The position numbers were made by a program, and so were the translations under genes. Below, one piece after another: positions 18,851 through 29,940 of a stretch of 64,000 nt of DNA. Position 1 is the first letter of the stretch. The number at the start of each line of letters is the position of its first letter. The DNA comes from Cherax quadricarinatus (taxonomy: Eukaryota; Arthropoda; Malacostraca; Decapoda; Parastacidae), in contig NC_091378.1 in the NCBI RefSeq assembly GCF_038502225.1, forward strand, positions 10,963,956 through 11,027,955. Reading direction: 5' to 3'. The notes beneath the pieces are model-generated. The model was not told where the DNA came from, did not search any database, and worked only from the letters and a program-made list of their open reading frames with translations.

Positions 18851-19621
18851 TCAAGTAACACCAGTTCCCAGGATGGGTAATATCCTCTTGCTTAGTAATT
18901 TTGAAATACTGTAACTACCGGATTTTTGCTTTATAGTGTTACTGACAGAAATTAGTGCAGCTTCAATGCATTTTCTCCGTCTTAAGTCGTCTTCTTTAAT
19001 AACTAGTTTAGCTTCATTGAATTTCATGAGGTGTCCAACATCGTCTCTATGTTGAACACATGCGTTTTTGCGGTCATCATTTCTGCAAGCATTTTTGTGT
19101 TCTGCTATTCTAATGTCCAGAGTTCTGGCTGTTTCCGCTACATATACTTTGTCACATCCCCCACATGGTATAGTGTAGATTCCTGCACTTGTGCCAGAAT
19201 CATGCTTGGGTTTTTGTATCAGGTTCCTAATAGTAGTTGAAGAGCTGGTAGATATTTTAGCCAGTTTTCTGTCAAACATTTTTGAAACATTAGTGGCAAC
19301 GTTGCTGACCGGTAAAACGATGTAACTTGGAGGCTTTTCTTCAATTTGATAGGTGTTGGTCTTGCTGAGGATACGTGTTGCACGTTTCCTGCAGTCACGT
19401 ATGAAGTGTAGGGGAAAGTGTAGTGAACTAAAAGAGTTGGTGATGTATGTACATTCTTCTTCGAGGAACTGCGGACTGGAAATTCTGTAGGCTCTCAGAA
19501 AGAAGCCAATAACTACCCCTCTTTTAGTTCTTGTGTCATGGTGAGAGAAGAAATGTAGAAGATCATTCTTGTAGGTAGGCTTCCGGTAGACTTTATGGTT
19601 TACCAAAGACCCACAAACCAA
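18851..19621 (-). CDS. PLE-2 minus arm: RT C-terminus and GIY-YIG endonuclease (5' truncated)
   Basis: After a few residues crossing the inversion point, the frame reads KVYRKPTYKNDLLHFFSHHDT, as in other Penelope RT C-termini. GIY-YIG motifs are SAGIYTIPCGGCDKVYVAETARTLDIRIAEHK and the CVQHRDDVGH histidine block. The open frame ends at a stop inside the terminal repeat. The YIG-type motif reads VYVAET where PLE-1 has LYVGET, so a conserved Gly is Ala. Confidence 0.8.
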   Translation of the reverse strand: MVCGSLVNHKVYRKPTYKNDLLHFFSHHDTRTKRGVVIGFFLRAYRISSPQFLEEECTYITNSFSSLHFPLHFIRDCRKRATRILSKTNTYQIEEKPPSYIVLPVSNVATNVSKMFDRKLAKISTSSSTTIRNLIQKPKHDSGTSAGIYTIPCGGCDKVYVAETARTLDIRIAEHKNACRNDDRKNACVQHRDDVGHLMKFNEAKLVIKEDDLRRRKCIEAALISVSNTIKQKSGSYSISKLLSKRILPILGTGVT

Positions 19622-20548
19622 ATGTGCCTATGAGACCCATTACATCTGGTATCGGCAGCGCCCCTCACAGTCTAGCAGGAGTTTTGGCGAAATATTTGTC
19701 AAAGCTCCTGGGTACAATCAGTCAGGCTCATCTAAAGCATTCGGGTGACCTCCTTAATTAACCGTATCAGGGATCTCGACATGAGTGATAAGAAGCTTGC
19801 AAGTTTTGACGTGACTGCCTTATTCACCAATGTCCCAGTTGATCAAGCCATTGATCTTCTTCGCAGGGTGATTAAAGATGATACAGAGTTACCTGTACCC
19901 CGCCAAGATTTTGTGAGCCTTGTCGAACTTTGTGTTCGTTATAACTGTTTTAGGTTCGAGGACAAGAAGTACAAACAACTCTTCGGACTAGCCATGGGAT
20001 CCCCCCTTAGTGCAGTTCTTGCCAATTTATATATGGAGGACCTAGAATCAAGAAGGATCCTCAATAACATCCCTCGTTCAGTTACTTGGATGCGGTACGT
20101 AGATGATATTTTGGTCATTGTACCCAAAAATCTTGACGTACAGGGCATCCTCAACACCATCAACAATCTGGAACCTACTATTAAATTTACTCTAGAGGAG
20201 GAGAAGGACAACCAGTTACCTTTTCTCTTACGCACAGGGGAAAGCAAACTTTCTTTTAAAGTCTACCGGAAGCCTACCTACAAGAATGATCTTCTACATT
20301 TCTTCTCTCACCATGACACAAGAACTAAAAGAGGGGTAGTTATTGGCTTCTTTCTGAGAGCCTACAGAATTTCCAGTCCGCAGTTCCTCGAAGAAGAATG
20401 TACATACATCACCAACTCTTTTAGTTCACTACACTTTCCCCTACACTTCATACGTGACTGCAGGAAACGTGCAACACGTATCCTCAGCAATACCAACACC
20501 TATCAAATTGAAGAAAAGCCTCCAAGTTACATCGTTTTACAGGTCAGC
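19601..20548 (+). pseudogene. PLE-2 plus arm: RT fragment with one frameshift
   Basis: 19601-19755 reads LPKTHKPNVPMRPITSGIGSAPH... to HSGDLL, then an extra base near 19756 shifts to the frame of 19745-20791. That frame continues with SFDVTALFTNVPVDQA, GLAMGSPLSAVLANLYME and the catalytic YVDD near 20098-20109. Four or so residues are missing at LPFLLRTGE compared with PLE-1. RT sequence ends at about 20548; the codons after it belong to the adjoining PLE-3 unit. Confidence 0.8.
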
Positions 20549-20692
20549 AACGTCAACGGTCATTCTGTCAGACACTGCAACACAAGGGTATCTTGGTACA
20601 GACCATCACTTCGACAACCTCTATTAGTGAGAACGGCTGGGTTTGAGAGGGACCTGCCCTCCCAAAGCAACCTACGTCTCACCTCCTGGCAC

Positions 20693-20700
20693 TATATAAA
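20693..20700 (+). promoter_or_regulatory. TATA-like box in PLE-3 unit
   Basis: TATATAAA at the same relative position as in the solo unit at 14943; downstream sequences share GAGGGACTGA. Confidence 0.4.
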
Positions 20701-20855
20701 GCCCCATTCTGTCACTTCAACTTCATATTGTTTCAGACAATGGAACAATGCTCTTCTCCAGACTGAGGGACTGACCACCTCAAAACTTTAAGGGTGACGG
20801 ACTGATTACATCGTCTTCAAGTATCTTCTGCTTCTATCAACTTTTCTGTACTCGA

Positions 20856-20887
20856 CTGAAGAAGCCTACTGTGTAGGCGAAACGTTT
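20856..20887 (+). ncRNA. Hammerhead-like motif of PLE-3 unit
   Basis: CTGAAGA, one A, stem GCCTAC-TGT-GTAGGC, then GAAACGTTTCG. The stem differs from the PLE-2 and PLE-1 stems by compensated base changes, which argues for selection on pairing. One extra base separates the core from stem II relative to the classical hammerhead. Confidence 0.45.
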
Positions 20888-20936
20888 CGAAATAAAGATA
20901 CCTAACTGTTGCATATGTGTCTTACCTAACAAGCTC

Positions 20937-21634
20937 TACTTCACCTAGATTATAGCTTCGAGGGTTATTTTCATTACCAAAGGCAAGTACCTTACACTTA
21001 TCCACATTGAACTTCATCTGCCATTTTTCAGACCAATACATTAATTTGTCCAAATCGTCCTGGAGTTCATTGATATCCTCCTCAGAGTGAATTATACGGC
21101 CTATCTTTGTATCATCAGCAAATTTACTCATGTCACTCGTAATCCCTTCATCAAGGTCATTAATGTAAATTATGAACAAGAGAGGGCCTAAAACTGATCC
21201 TTGTGGAACGCCACTAGTGACTAATCCCCATTCAGATTTCACTCCATTAATGGTAACTCTCTGCTTTCTATTGGTAAGCCATGCCTCAATCCATGCTAGA
21301 ACTTTACCTCCTATACCATGAGCTGCCACTTTTCTTAAGAGTCTCTTGTGAGGTACTCTATCGAAGGCTTTACTAAAATCCAAATAAACAATATCATATT
21401 CCTTATCACTGTCAACTGCCTCAAATGTTCTATTGAAGAACGTCAGTAAGTTTGTCAGGCAGGAACGACCTCTCGTGAATCCATGCTGAGATTCATTTAT
21501 CAAGTTATGCTCTTCAAGGTGACTTCTGATAATGTCAGCTATAATTGATTCTAATAACTTGCCCACTATAGATGTCAGGATTATTGGACGGTAATTTGAA
21601 AGATTGGACTCATCCCCTTAGGAGTGGACTTATC
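20937..21634 (-). pseudogene. LINE-A-type RT fragment
   Basis: The minus strand encodes SNLSNYRPIILTSIVGKLLES, QHGFTRGRS, DFSKAFDRVPH, SGVPQGSVLGPLLF and FADD, close to LINE-A. It stops at LGEVELV where the PLE-3 unit begins (about 20936), so its 3' end is lost. At its 5' end it runs into a short repeated coding motif (GDKSTPK type) that is interrupted by the hAT element and resumes at 22801-22821. Confidence 0.8.
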
Positions 21635-21642
21635 TCCTAAGG

Positions 21643-22800
21643 CAGTGGTTCCCAAACTTTTTCAGCTTGTTACCCAATTTAACATGCCACATAAAGCATG
21701 TTACCCCTTTCACAAAATGTTGTTATTATTGATATATATGGCTAAATTAAAACACTTGAGATATTTTCTTTGAACATTGTGCATCTCTAATGACTATTAC
21801 CAAAGGTGTCAAGAACATCAGTGGGATGGATGGAGTTGCATACTTGAAGCTAGTTTAGGAATTCTTGGCTTCGTGGTTGAAAGTGCCAGCCTGGCATCGT
21901 TTGCAACATTCAAGCGAGTCCTCTTTTTTGTTTTCATACCCAGCACAGTTGAGAAGCCCTTCTCGCACAGATACGTTGTTGAGAATGATACCAACAACTT
22001 CAAGGCTCTCTTGGACAGAGTTGGCGAGTCAGGTAGTCGTGAAATCCAAAAGGAATCTGCATTTTGGTTTTGGAATTCGATTTTCAAGGCTTCATTGGCT
22101 CGCATTGTGATCCACTCCTCCTTTGCAGGGAAATCATCATCATGAATGGCATCATCAGGTACAGAGAAGGGATGAATGATCCACTGAAGAGTGGCTGTTT
22201 CTTGGTCACTCTCTGGAAAGTAGTGATGCATGCTTGTTTCAAGCCCCTTCAAATGGTCGCTCATTTCTTTGTTGATGGTCTGTAGAAGTGATCCAGTATC
22301 ATGACTATTCTCCTCAACAAACTGGTCTAGGGTAAATACTAACTATATACTGCACAGGGCAGTACACATACATACCAGCTTATGTCTACCTCGGCTGATG
22401 CTCCCAGATAAACTGACAGTGTGAAATAGAGGCAGCCTCAGGAAGTGACACGTACTGGACAGGTCGATCTGGGCTACTGAGTGACTTTTGTCCTGAAGCA
22501 TACTTGTCAAAATACTTTTGGGTTTCCACACACTTAGCTATATATCTCTTCTTTTCTAATACTGCATATTAGTTTTTGATGTTTATTGTTATTTGGTTTA
22601 ACTTTATTACTTACTTATAATAGGTTTACTTTACAACTTTATATACTAAGACAAAGTTAACAATAATCCTCATATCGGGTACCGCATTGTTTTCTTGATT
22701 TTCAGAATTCATAACTTTTTTTCTGTCACCCCTCCATTACCCCCCAAAAATGGTTAAATTACCCCCTGGGGGTAATTTACCCCCAGTTTGGGAACCACTG
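21643..22800 (-). mobile_element. Small hAT DNA transposon
   Basis: Terminal inverted repeats CAGTGGTTCCCAAAC (21643-21657 and 22786-22800) are typical of hAT elements. The flanking 8-bp duplication is TCCTAAGG at 21635-21642 and CCCTAAGG at 22801-22808, one mismatch. At 1,158 bp it is an internal deletion derivative that keeps only the transposase C-terminus. Confidence 0.88.
21818..22264 (-). pseudogene. hAT transposase C-terminal fragment (dimerisation domain)
   Basis: The 148 codons match the end of ZBED5/SCAND3-like hAT transposases: FWISRLPDSPTLSKRALKLL and TTYLCEKGFSTVLGMKTKKRTRLN, the hAT dimerisation region. The N-terminal BED finger and catalytic core are absent, so it cannot be functional. 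The reading frame is otherwise clean. Confidence 0.8.
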
Positions 22801-22821
22801 CCCTAAGGAGTGGACTTATCC
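22801..22821 (-). repeat. LINE-A coding motif repeat beyond the hAT
   Basis: Minus strand GGGGATAAGTCCACTCC recurs at 21612-21634 as GGAGATAAGTCCACTCC and again as GGGGATGAGTCC, a roughly 20-bp repeat encoding a GDKSTPK-like unit in LINE-A. Confidence 0.5.
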
Positions 22822-24660
22822 CCTCGGCTTGAACAAAATCTGAGGAAAGCGAAGCGCCAACATGGACACGGAAATGTCTGTCAGATAAGAAAGCAGCAAG
22901 GAAGGTTGGTAGAATTTCCGAGGAGGCCTCCAAGTGGTGTCATATGCCTTCTCAAGATCAAAAGGACTCCTAGGACGGAATATTTGTAAGCAAAGGCATT
23001 TCTCACAAATGTATCTAAGTGGAGCAAGGAGTCCACAGTAGAGCGGCCCTTGCAAAAGCCATATTGGCGAGGAGAAAGACTATTGTGAGTCTCAAAATAC
23101 CATACCAAACGTCTATTCACCAATATTTCCATCACCTTACATACTACACTGGTCAGAGCAATGGGACAATAGTGAGAGGTATCAAGCCCCGAGGTGCCTG
23201 GTTTGCGAAACGGTAGGACAATGGCAGATTTCCATTGTTGATAACCCCTCACGTCCAAATAAGATTGAAAAGACGCGAAAGGACTGTAAGGGCTGTAGAA
23301 TGCAGATGTTGTAGCATACTGATATGAATATCAGACCCAGCTGCCGATGACTGGCAAGAGGAAAGCGTGGGCTCTAGCTCTAGGAGAGTGAAAGGTACGT
23401 AATATGGCTCCATTCCATTTGAAGGGAAGTCCAAGGGCAATTGCTCCTTGGTAGGCTTAGATGCGAGAAATGAGGGACAGAGGTGAAGCCCTTGGCAGAC
23501 ACAGACAAGATAGTTCCCGTGGCAACTTCAAGAGGTTCCGCAATACTAACACCAGCAACCTGCAAAACAGGAGCTGGGTCCGGAGTGTACTTGCCACACA
23601 ACTTCCGTACCTTCTTCCAAACTGCACACATAAAGGAAGTCGAGGTAATGGTAGACACGTAGCCTTGCTAGCAAGTGCGTTTAGCATCGCGCATTATGCG
23701 GCAAGCGACTGCCCTTGCCCGCTTAAAATCTAAAAGACGATCTGAGGTCCTATTATATCGATTACGGCCCCATGCAGCACGATTCAAACGCACTGCACGG
23801 GCACACGTAGAAGGCCACCAAGGCATGCATGTCTGAGAATGCCTACCTGAGGTTTGAAAAATAAAACGTGTTGCTTCAGTCAAAACTAAGGTCGAAAACT
23901 AGTGCACCAGCTCATCAATAGAGGACGAAGAAGGGTCCCTACAAAAAGCTGTAAGATGAGAGTACAAGTCCCAATTTGCACGGTCAAATTGCCAACGGGG
24001 GCTACGAGGCAGTCAGGAATACGTAGTAGTAGTTAGAAGAATAGGAAAATGATCACTGTCGTGCAAATCCGGGAGAAAAGACCAAGCATAATCAAGTGCG
24101 ATTGACGAGGAGCAGAGAGAAAAATCAGTGCAACAGAGAGACTGAGTGCGAGTGTCAAAATGAATGGGAGCACCCGCATTAAAAACATGAAGAGGACGAG
24201 AAATGAATAGTCTCTCCAAATGATCACCACGAGAGTCACAGTGGGACACTCCTCAAAGATGAAGTGTTAAAATCACCTAGCAACAAGATGGTCGGCGGCA
24301 GAGAAGAGATCAAGAACACAATATCCGAGATACAGAATGCACGGGAAGGGGAGATACATAGAGAGAAAACTGTATACCATCTGTGCAAATAAATACGGGC
24401 TGCAGTATAATGCACCAGAGAACGAGCAAAGACGTGTTGATACGGTATACCAACGTGCACAAGAAGCGCACTCATTCAATGATTCATCAGGAAAGTGATC
24501 AGAAGAATGCAACAGCACATAGCCCGAAACGGGACGAATAACAGCTGAACAAATTTTGGGCTCTTGTAACCCGACATACTGGGGAAAACTGGGAGAGCAA
24601 CACCTGGAGCTCTCCCCAATTACTCGAGGCCACGAATATTCCACTGTAGTCATTAAGTCA
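22822..24660 (-). pseudogene. I-6 ORF2 remains (endonuclease to RT)
   Basis: Recognisable pieces in order on the minus strand: GNRG-type endonuclease start near 24600, PPTILLLGDFN near 24290, DYAWSFLPDLHDSDHFPILL near 24060, VCKVMEILVNRRLVWYFETHNSLSPRQYGFCKGRSTVDSLLHLD near 23050-23150, and FDLEKAYDTTW near 22940. The frame shifts repeatedly. The RT catalytic box and RNase H are missing because the element ends at 22822. Confidence 0.75.
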
Positions 24661-24682
24661 TTATTCATAAAGACAGGTATGC

Positions 24683-25196
24683 CAACACGTCTCATCTCTC
24701 GCCTGGACCAATCCTGGATAGATCTGTCATTTCAGCAGAGCCTTCAACACAGGAGGGATGTGAGTGGCATTACTGTTATGTACAAGGCCAATATTGTCAA
24801 AGTACCACACTTGGATCCACTTCGTGGACAGCATGAAGCAAGCTTCTATACCACAAGACGAGCAGAAAGCAGCAACTTCACTCTGGCTGTACCCTTCTCA
24901 AGAGCATCACTTCATCTGAGAACATTTATCGAGTATGGAACACATTCGTACAGGATTATGATGTCAACGAGATAAAGTCAGTTGACCAAATGAAAATGCT
25001 GGCCCACAGATGGCTCCAACTTCATCCTGTTCCCTACTTGTATGTCTCATAACAATATAAATGCTTTCAAATGACCTGATGTAGGTAACAGCTCTTAGCT
25101 TGTCAATAAAGTTAGGAATCCGTAACTTGTAAATAGCTTGTCAATAAAGCTAGGGATCCTTAACCTGTCAAACCCTGTGTAAAAAAAAAAAAAAAC
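24683..25196 (+). mobile_element. LINE-D: 5'-truncated LINE with poly(A) tail inserted in I-6
   Basis: The + strand encodes LISRLDQSWIDLSFQQSLQHRRDVSGITVMYKANI, the usual C-terminal region of a LINE ORF2. A 3' UTR with two AATAAA signals (25105, 25143) and 15 A residues at 25181-25195 follow. I-6 sequence resumes at GATAAAATC. The left limit is set by where I-6 similarity ends and is approximate. Confidence 0.65.
25097..25172 (+). repeat. 38-bp direct repeat with polyadenylation signals
   Basis: AGCTTGTCAATAAAG...CTTGT occurs twice (25097-25134, 25135-25172), each with an AATAAA, in the LINE-D 3' UTR. Confidence 0.8.
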
Positions 25197-25199
25197 GAT

Positions 25200-26629
25200 A
25201 AAATCTATGGGTTATTAGGGTCAGTGAAGTCAATGTATCGAGGCAATGGAAAGCGTGTAAGCAAGGAGAAATCAGATTTCTGTGAAGTAAAAGATTGCTG
25301 CTAGGGTCATGAAAAATAAGAAGGGGTAGGAGGAGGCGCGCTTGTGTCCATCGAGGGTTTCGTCTCTGCAATATAGTCAGAGATAGCGTCAAGTGTTCCA
25401 GAGAATAAGGAAGATGCTGATACCATGACTTCAGAGACAGGTGAGGTAGAGCAAATAGATCGGAGAGACAATGGAGGGAACCCAAGAGGTCTGAGAGCAG
25501 AGGGGAGTATGAACCTGGAGAGATGCGCAGGCAGGGACAGAAAAGTCCTGAGGTGGAATAGGAGAGTAAAAGAGGCTAGAAAGTAACTGGGCAAGAAACT
25601 AGGGGGAAACAAAAGAGGGGACCACACGAGGGGAGTGAACCTCCACCTTCTTGTGAGTTAGAAAAGTCGTGAGAACTAGGCACCAAGGTCGAAAAGGAAA
25701 ACTGTTGGGGAATTGTAAGCATCGGAGAAATGAGAAGAGACTTGGGCTTATGAGATAGGTTCAACTTCTCAGGTGATAGGCAAGAAGAAGATGCAGGCAT
25801 GCGTGTGGGCGAGAAGTAGAGGCAAGAATAGGTAAGGAGGTGGTGGTTTCAGAGGGTAAAACCACCAAAGAATTAATGATGGTGGTGATCCCGGAAGACA
25901 CAACACGAGAGGAACTGGTAGGCGAGGACAAGGGGAAGATTCCCCTGGAAGAGGAGCCGAGAGACAGCCATAGAATAAGGCCTTTGCTCTCCTTAAGACA
26001 ACGGATTTCTCGTTCATTAAGATAGACCTGACATCGGCGGGAAAAAGAAGGATAAGGTGCATTGCAATTGAGACAAGTGGGGGGAAGACTGCAAAATGTA
26101 TCAGCATGATCTATGGCACCAGGAACTCAACAGCAGATCTGTAGTATTTAGTGGGGTGTCCGAAGCACCAGCAATTTCAGCACTGTTGGAGGGTAGGGAC
26201 CACTTTACAGACCTCTAGGTGATGGCCCGCGATGTAAACAGAGGACGGGTGCTCACTGCAGTCAAAAGTTAAGCGGGCGATGTTACTGGAAAAGCACCTC
26301 TGCCCGCGAGCAGGCGTGACATATGTATCCACTTTGAGAATTGGAAGGTCCTGATGGGCTAATTGCCCTTCAGGACCTATACAATGGTACACGGTAAAAC
26401 CACCATACCACTGGAAGAATTGAGAGCAATTGAACAGCAATGCATGCAACCATATGACCTGTCTTTGTAATACTCATTTGTATTTTACAATAATGTCTTA
26501 TCACTGATTTCATCATTGCTTAGTTAATCTTAAGTTAATTTTAAGCCAGCCCATAATGCTATGCATATAAGTGGCTTTGGCATGCTGCTCTTACCTGTAT
26601 TTTTTTGTACCTCTGTATGCTAAAATTTA

Positions 26630-26660
<31 letters not shown>

Positions 26661-27290
26661 AAAACTGTGATTGGAGTGTTATCAATGGAAGTAAGATGGG
26701 ATAGATCATGAGATTGTTCTGCATTCTGAACTGTAATGTTGCATGCACCACTTCGAAGAGTGTGAAAGGATATATTTTGGCCAACGTGTTGTAAAAGAGC
26801 TTTACCAATACTATGGTCAAAGATAACCAGTTGGAGATGTTGGTTGTAGGGAAAAGAATTCAGTCCACTGTGTACTTGTAAACATGGTGTGTAAAGGAAG
26901 TGGGTGTCGCATAGGTCGTGTTTGGGTGGAATGAGCAGACATCAAAGAATCACCGTCAGCAAATGGTATGGAACATTTAGGCATAGTACCGTGGGCAGCC
27001 CGACCAGAGGTAGGTAGACGATTCGGAAACCATCGCACCATATTCAGGGAAGCAGGACGCATAAAGGTATGAAAGGGGCAGAGGCACTAGCAGAAACTGG
27101 CGAAGCCATAGCACCTGGAGCAGGTGATGAAGCAGCACCTGGAGCAGGTGATGAAGCATCACCAGCAGAAGATACAGGGGTATGGGGAAAGTCTGGAGAA
27201 TGGTCCAGTAACGAAGCTGGGTCAGAACAGGATGGGGTAACAGAAAGGAGCCTGGGTGGGCGATGGTTATCACGGAACAGAGACTCCATG
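25200..27290 (-). pseudogene. I-6 ORF1 remains
   Basis: Pieces line up with I-1 ORF1: C-terminal Pro/Ser-rich segments at 25300-25630, a zinc-knuckle region near 26030-26180 (only partly preserved), LPILKVDTYV...NIARLTFD...SSVYIAGHHLEVCKV at 26180-26340, and the N-terminal Ser/Pro part at 26880-27290 including an amplified APGAGDEAxPGAGDEA-type repeat read on the + strand near 27110-27160. Many stops. LINE-E interrupts it. Confidence 0.65.
26430..26664 (+). mobile_element. LINE-E 3' end with (AAAT)n tail, inserted in I-6 ORF1
   Basis: A short AT-rich 3' UTR ends in TTTATAAATAAATAAAT... (26631-26664). I-6 ORF1 similarity is present on both sides. No coding sequence remains, so the LINE family cannot be named. 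Confidence 0.55.
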
Positions 27291-27979
27291 ATAGTACTTC
27301 TTTTTTATTATTTTAAAGAAAAAAAAAGAAAGGAAAGAAAAAAAATGGACAGTGGAGGAACAATCGCTAGAAGGCCGTAAGTTCCTCCTCTCATCCGAGA
27401 AGACCTCGAGACTGCAAGCAGTGCATATGCAGCGTGAAACCTGGGCCATACCCTACCATTCACACCAGTAAACCAGCGCTCTGGGATAGCTACTAAACAT
27501 CTACCGAACCACCTCGGCAGACACAAGAGAGTGCAGTCAGAAACCCACCACAAAGTGTACCTCCTTCGGCTGCCACCTCTCCCAGAACCAACAGGTAGCC
27601 TCTGCAGATACTCTCCTCACCTGTAGGCCACCCTGCCCACTTCTCGGAAATCCGGGAAGGTAGAAGGGCGCCTAGGGATAATCCAGATTCCATGGTAAAC
27701 TACATCACACCCGAGGAACCTCATGGAGCGGGATGAACCCTGGCACACTTCCCCCTACCTAGAAACCATCATGCCGAAGGAGAGGACTCCAGAGGCTACA
27801 AACGGGACAGGGAAAAGGAAGGGTTGGGAGAGGAAAGTGAAAAAAGGGGAGATGGGGAGGATGGGATACGGGAAGGAGGATTGGGGGTAATTAGGTTCGG
27901 TCTGAGGAACGAGACCAAACGGTTTAATTCCTTAGACAAAGAGCATCTTCGCCACATCAAGGAGCCCCCTTGAACAGGA
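27291..27979 (-). other. I-6 5' UTR
   Basis: It aligns with I-1 53010-53742, including the A-rich tract near 27301-27345, ACCTCGGCAGAC, and the element 5' end CTCCTTG preceded by an AAGG tract. Contains no ORF of its own. Confidence 0.7.
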
Positions 27980-28559
27980 GCTGTACCAGAGGTGTGAATT
28001 CCGGACCTCTGTGAGAGATGAATGCACTAGCGATTGAGCTGCATTCTTATCCACAATGCTAAATGGCTAACTCCAGGCACTTGTGTCTGTAGAGCCATCT
28101 TCAGAAATGAAAGCTGTATCAAGGCCAGAGCCATTCACAGAAACTGGGTTAATTGCAGAATCTGGCTCTGGATCGTTGATATAAACCTTGTCCATGCATA
28201 TTTCATCAGGAATCACTTTCGCAAGAAGACTACGAAAGAAGTATTTATCTGTTTTCCAATAATGAAGAGAGCACAGCAATAGAGCAAAAATAAGCAACTA
28301 CTGATTGACTAATAAGAGGCCGCTTCCCTGCCACCTATCCCACATGCATTACACCAACATGATAAGCAGTCCTCATTATATTTTGGGGACTAGCCTTAAC
28401 CCTACTAAAGTTTATGACAACGAAGACTGCAGTCAGGGTCACCGAGCACATGTATAATCTGTCATCAGGCCAACGGATCAAGAGTCCCTTAGCCTAGAGA
28501 CCCTTGCAATGGTCTCTACAGTGCAGCAGGATAGGGTGTACTGATTGTTTAATATGCTT
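27980..28559. other. Unassigned stretch between I-6 and I-5
   Basis: Nothing firm. A tRNA-like segment (minus strand, about 27990-28055) has TAGCTCAATCGCTAG resembling an A box and AGAGGTCCGGAATTCACACCTCT resembling a T-arm, so a decayed tRNA-derived SINE is possible. A 76-codon minus ORF at 28067-28297 has no domain I recognise. Confidence 0.3.
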
Positions 28560-29012
28560 GATCCGAGACTAGCAAGGGTGGAGAGTAACAGAGGTAGAGT
28601 TAGCAAGGACAGTGAGCAGTGCCAAACAATGTATAATCAAAGGTTGTGTAATAAATCTTGCTATCAAAGCAAAGAGAGAGTCAAAGGTGGGGCCATCAGT
28701 AGTGAGCAAAGATAAAGTTAGTGTTTTGGAGCGGTGACGATGTCAAAAGTAAATTCTTTGTATTCATTGGTAAACAGGACAGTCAAATAGAATATGGCAA
28801 ACTGAAATTGAAACCTTATAATTCTTACAGTGGAACTTGGTGCCTCTCCGTGAGATACCCATGAGTGAGACATGTGCCGGATGCAAAGACGGGAAAGCAT
28901 AGTCTCCCAACCACATGAGTAAGACCAAAATCCTAAACACGGCTCGATAGAATAATTTGTTATTAATCAACTCGGACCAACATTATGGCCAACGGTTGTG
29001 ATGGTGGCTAGA
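28560..29012 (-). mobile_element. I-5: 3' segment of outermost, degraded I-clade copy
   Basis: Diverged match to the I-1 3' region (about 47280-47730), for example GGTAAATTCT, GATACCCATGAGT and CCAACGGTTGTGA. It continues at 60130, on the far side of the nested elements, where GGTGGCTAGA is repeated. Confidence 0.7.
29003..29012. repeat. Target-site duplication of I-4 (left), GGTGGCTAGA
   Basis: The same 10 bases stand at 60130-60139, immediately past the I-4 5' end. Both flanks join into continuous I-5 sequence. Confidence 0.85.
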
Positions 29013-29883
29013 TTATAATAAAAAGTGCTAAACTTACAAGGGTCATACAGTGCCGTGGGGCAGGGAAGGATGCAGGGGTAATGGGAAGCAAGAGGGAGAG
29101 GGATGATTATTAGGTCATGGAATGCAGCAGGACAGTGGATAATGCAGGGGTAGAGGGTAGCAAGAGACTGGGGAAGAAAGGGCTATGAGGAGTGCTAGAG
29201 GCATCATCATCAGAGTTTATGAAGTAAATCAGTTGCTCTTAAAAAGACAGTGAGAGAGTCTGGGTTAAAAAAGGGTCCATCAGTAGGAAGGGAAAGTAAA
29301 GTAAGGGCAGTAGAGAAGTGACGACGTTGGAGGTAAATTCTGTGTGCTCGTTGATAGAGTGGGCAGTCCAACAGAATATGGCTAACAGAAACTGGAACCT
29401 GACAATTCTCAGAGTGGAACAGGGTGCCCCTCCATGAGATACCCATGAGTAAGACGTGTGAGGCCGATGCGAAGGTGGGACAGAATAGTCTCATAACCTC
29501 GACACTGATAAGTTAATAGAATGTAGATTATTATAGAGCAGATCAGGCCAGTGTTGTTGCTAATGGGTGCAAAAGTGGGTAGCAATTACAGCAAAATAGT
29601 CTGTGAATGGAACACCTCTAAATGAAACTGGGAGGTCATGTACTGCTGACCATGCAGCAGTGTCTGCCTGTTCATTGCCCTGCACGTCAGCATGACCGGG
29701 GACCCAACAAAAAGCAATATCTTGGGGCTTGCTAGAGATACAGTGCAACCAAAGTTGGATATGATGAGCTGTATCAAATTTTCGTATAGCCTGTAAAGCA
29801 CTGAGGAAGTCTTAAACGACCACAAATGGTGACACAGACATAGATGCAATACAGATAAGTGCTACAAAAATGACATACAATTG

Positions 29884-29896
29884 AGCCATAAAAATG
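29884..29896. repeat. Target-site duplication of PLE-1b (left)
   Basis: AGCCATAAAAATG at 29884-29896 is repeated at 31945-31957, directly bounding the PLE insert within I-4. Confidence 0.85.
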
Positions 29897-29940
29897 GCAA
29901 TATAAACACAAATGCAGTATAATGTGATCCTTTATTGACT

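Larger units (their letters stand above)
18606..20548. mobile_element. PLE-2: second Penelope-like family, also a head-to-head inverted pair
   Basis: The minus arm (about 19600 down to 18606) holds RT end, GIY-YIG and terminal repeat. The plus arm (about 19601-20548) holds RT from LPKTHKPNVPMRP onward and ends before GIY-YIG, at VSNV. Shared RT sequence is near identical between arms (SHHDTRTKRGVVIGFFLRAYRISSP in both). The family is clearly distinct from PLE-1 at protein level. The left terminus has GGTATGGTGATACCGACAAG near 18614. Confidence 0.85.
20549..20936 (+). mobile_element. PLE-3 terminal unit
   Basis: It begins CTGTCAGACACTGCAAC, matching 14776-14790 of the solo unit, has TATATAAA at 20693-20700, and ends with the CTGAAGA...GCGAAACGTTTC...AATAAAGATACC motif and GTTGCATATGTGTCTTA. 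No PLE-3 coding region is present in the window. Confidence 0.65.
22822..27979 (-). mobile_element. I-6: I-clade (Nimb-like) LINE, 3' part missing
   Basis: Reading from the 5' end near 27979: 5' UTR, ORF1, endonuclease and RT up to the VPQG region, where it meets the LINE-A fragment. It is interrupted by two other LINE relics (about 24683-25196 and 26430-26664). The family is defined by the intact copy I-1. Stops and indels are frequent, so this is an old copy. Confidence 0.8.

Noticed and set aside
24556..24975. Host gene exon in the 139-codon frame
   Set aside because: The residues match the usual LINE ORF2 C-terminal region and are followed by a 3' UTR with poly(A), so it is a LINE insertion.
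27069..27380. Plus-strand 103-codon frame with AAPGAGDEA repeats and a basic end
   Set aside because: It lies antisense to I-6 ORF1 and its 5' UTR; the basic end is the A-rich UTR tract.
28067..28297. 76-codon minus-strand frame with a hydrophobic start, as a small secreted protein gene
   Set aside because: No splice context, no family match I can recognise, and length is within chance for this AT content; left as unassigned.
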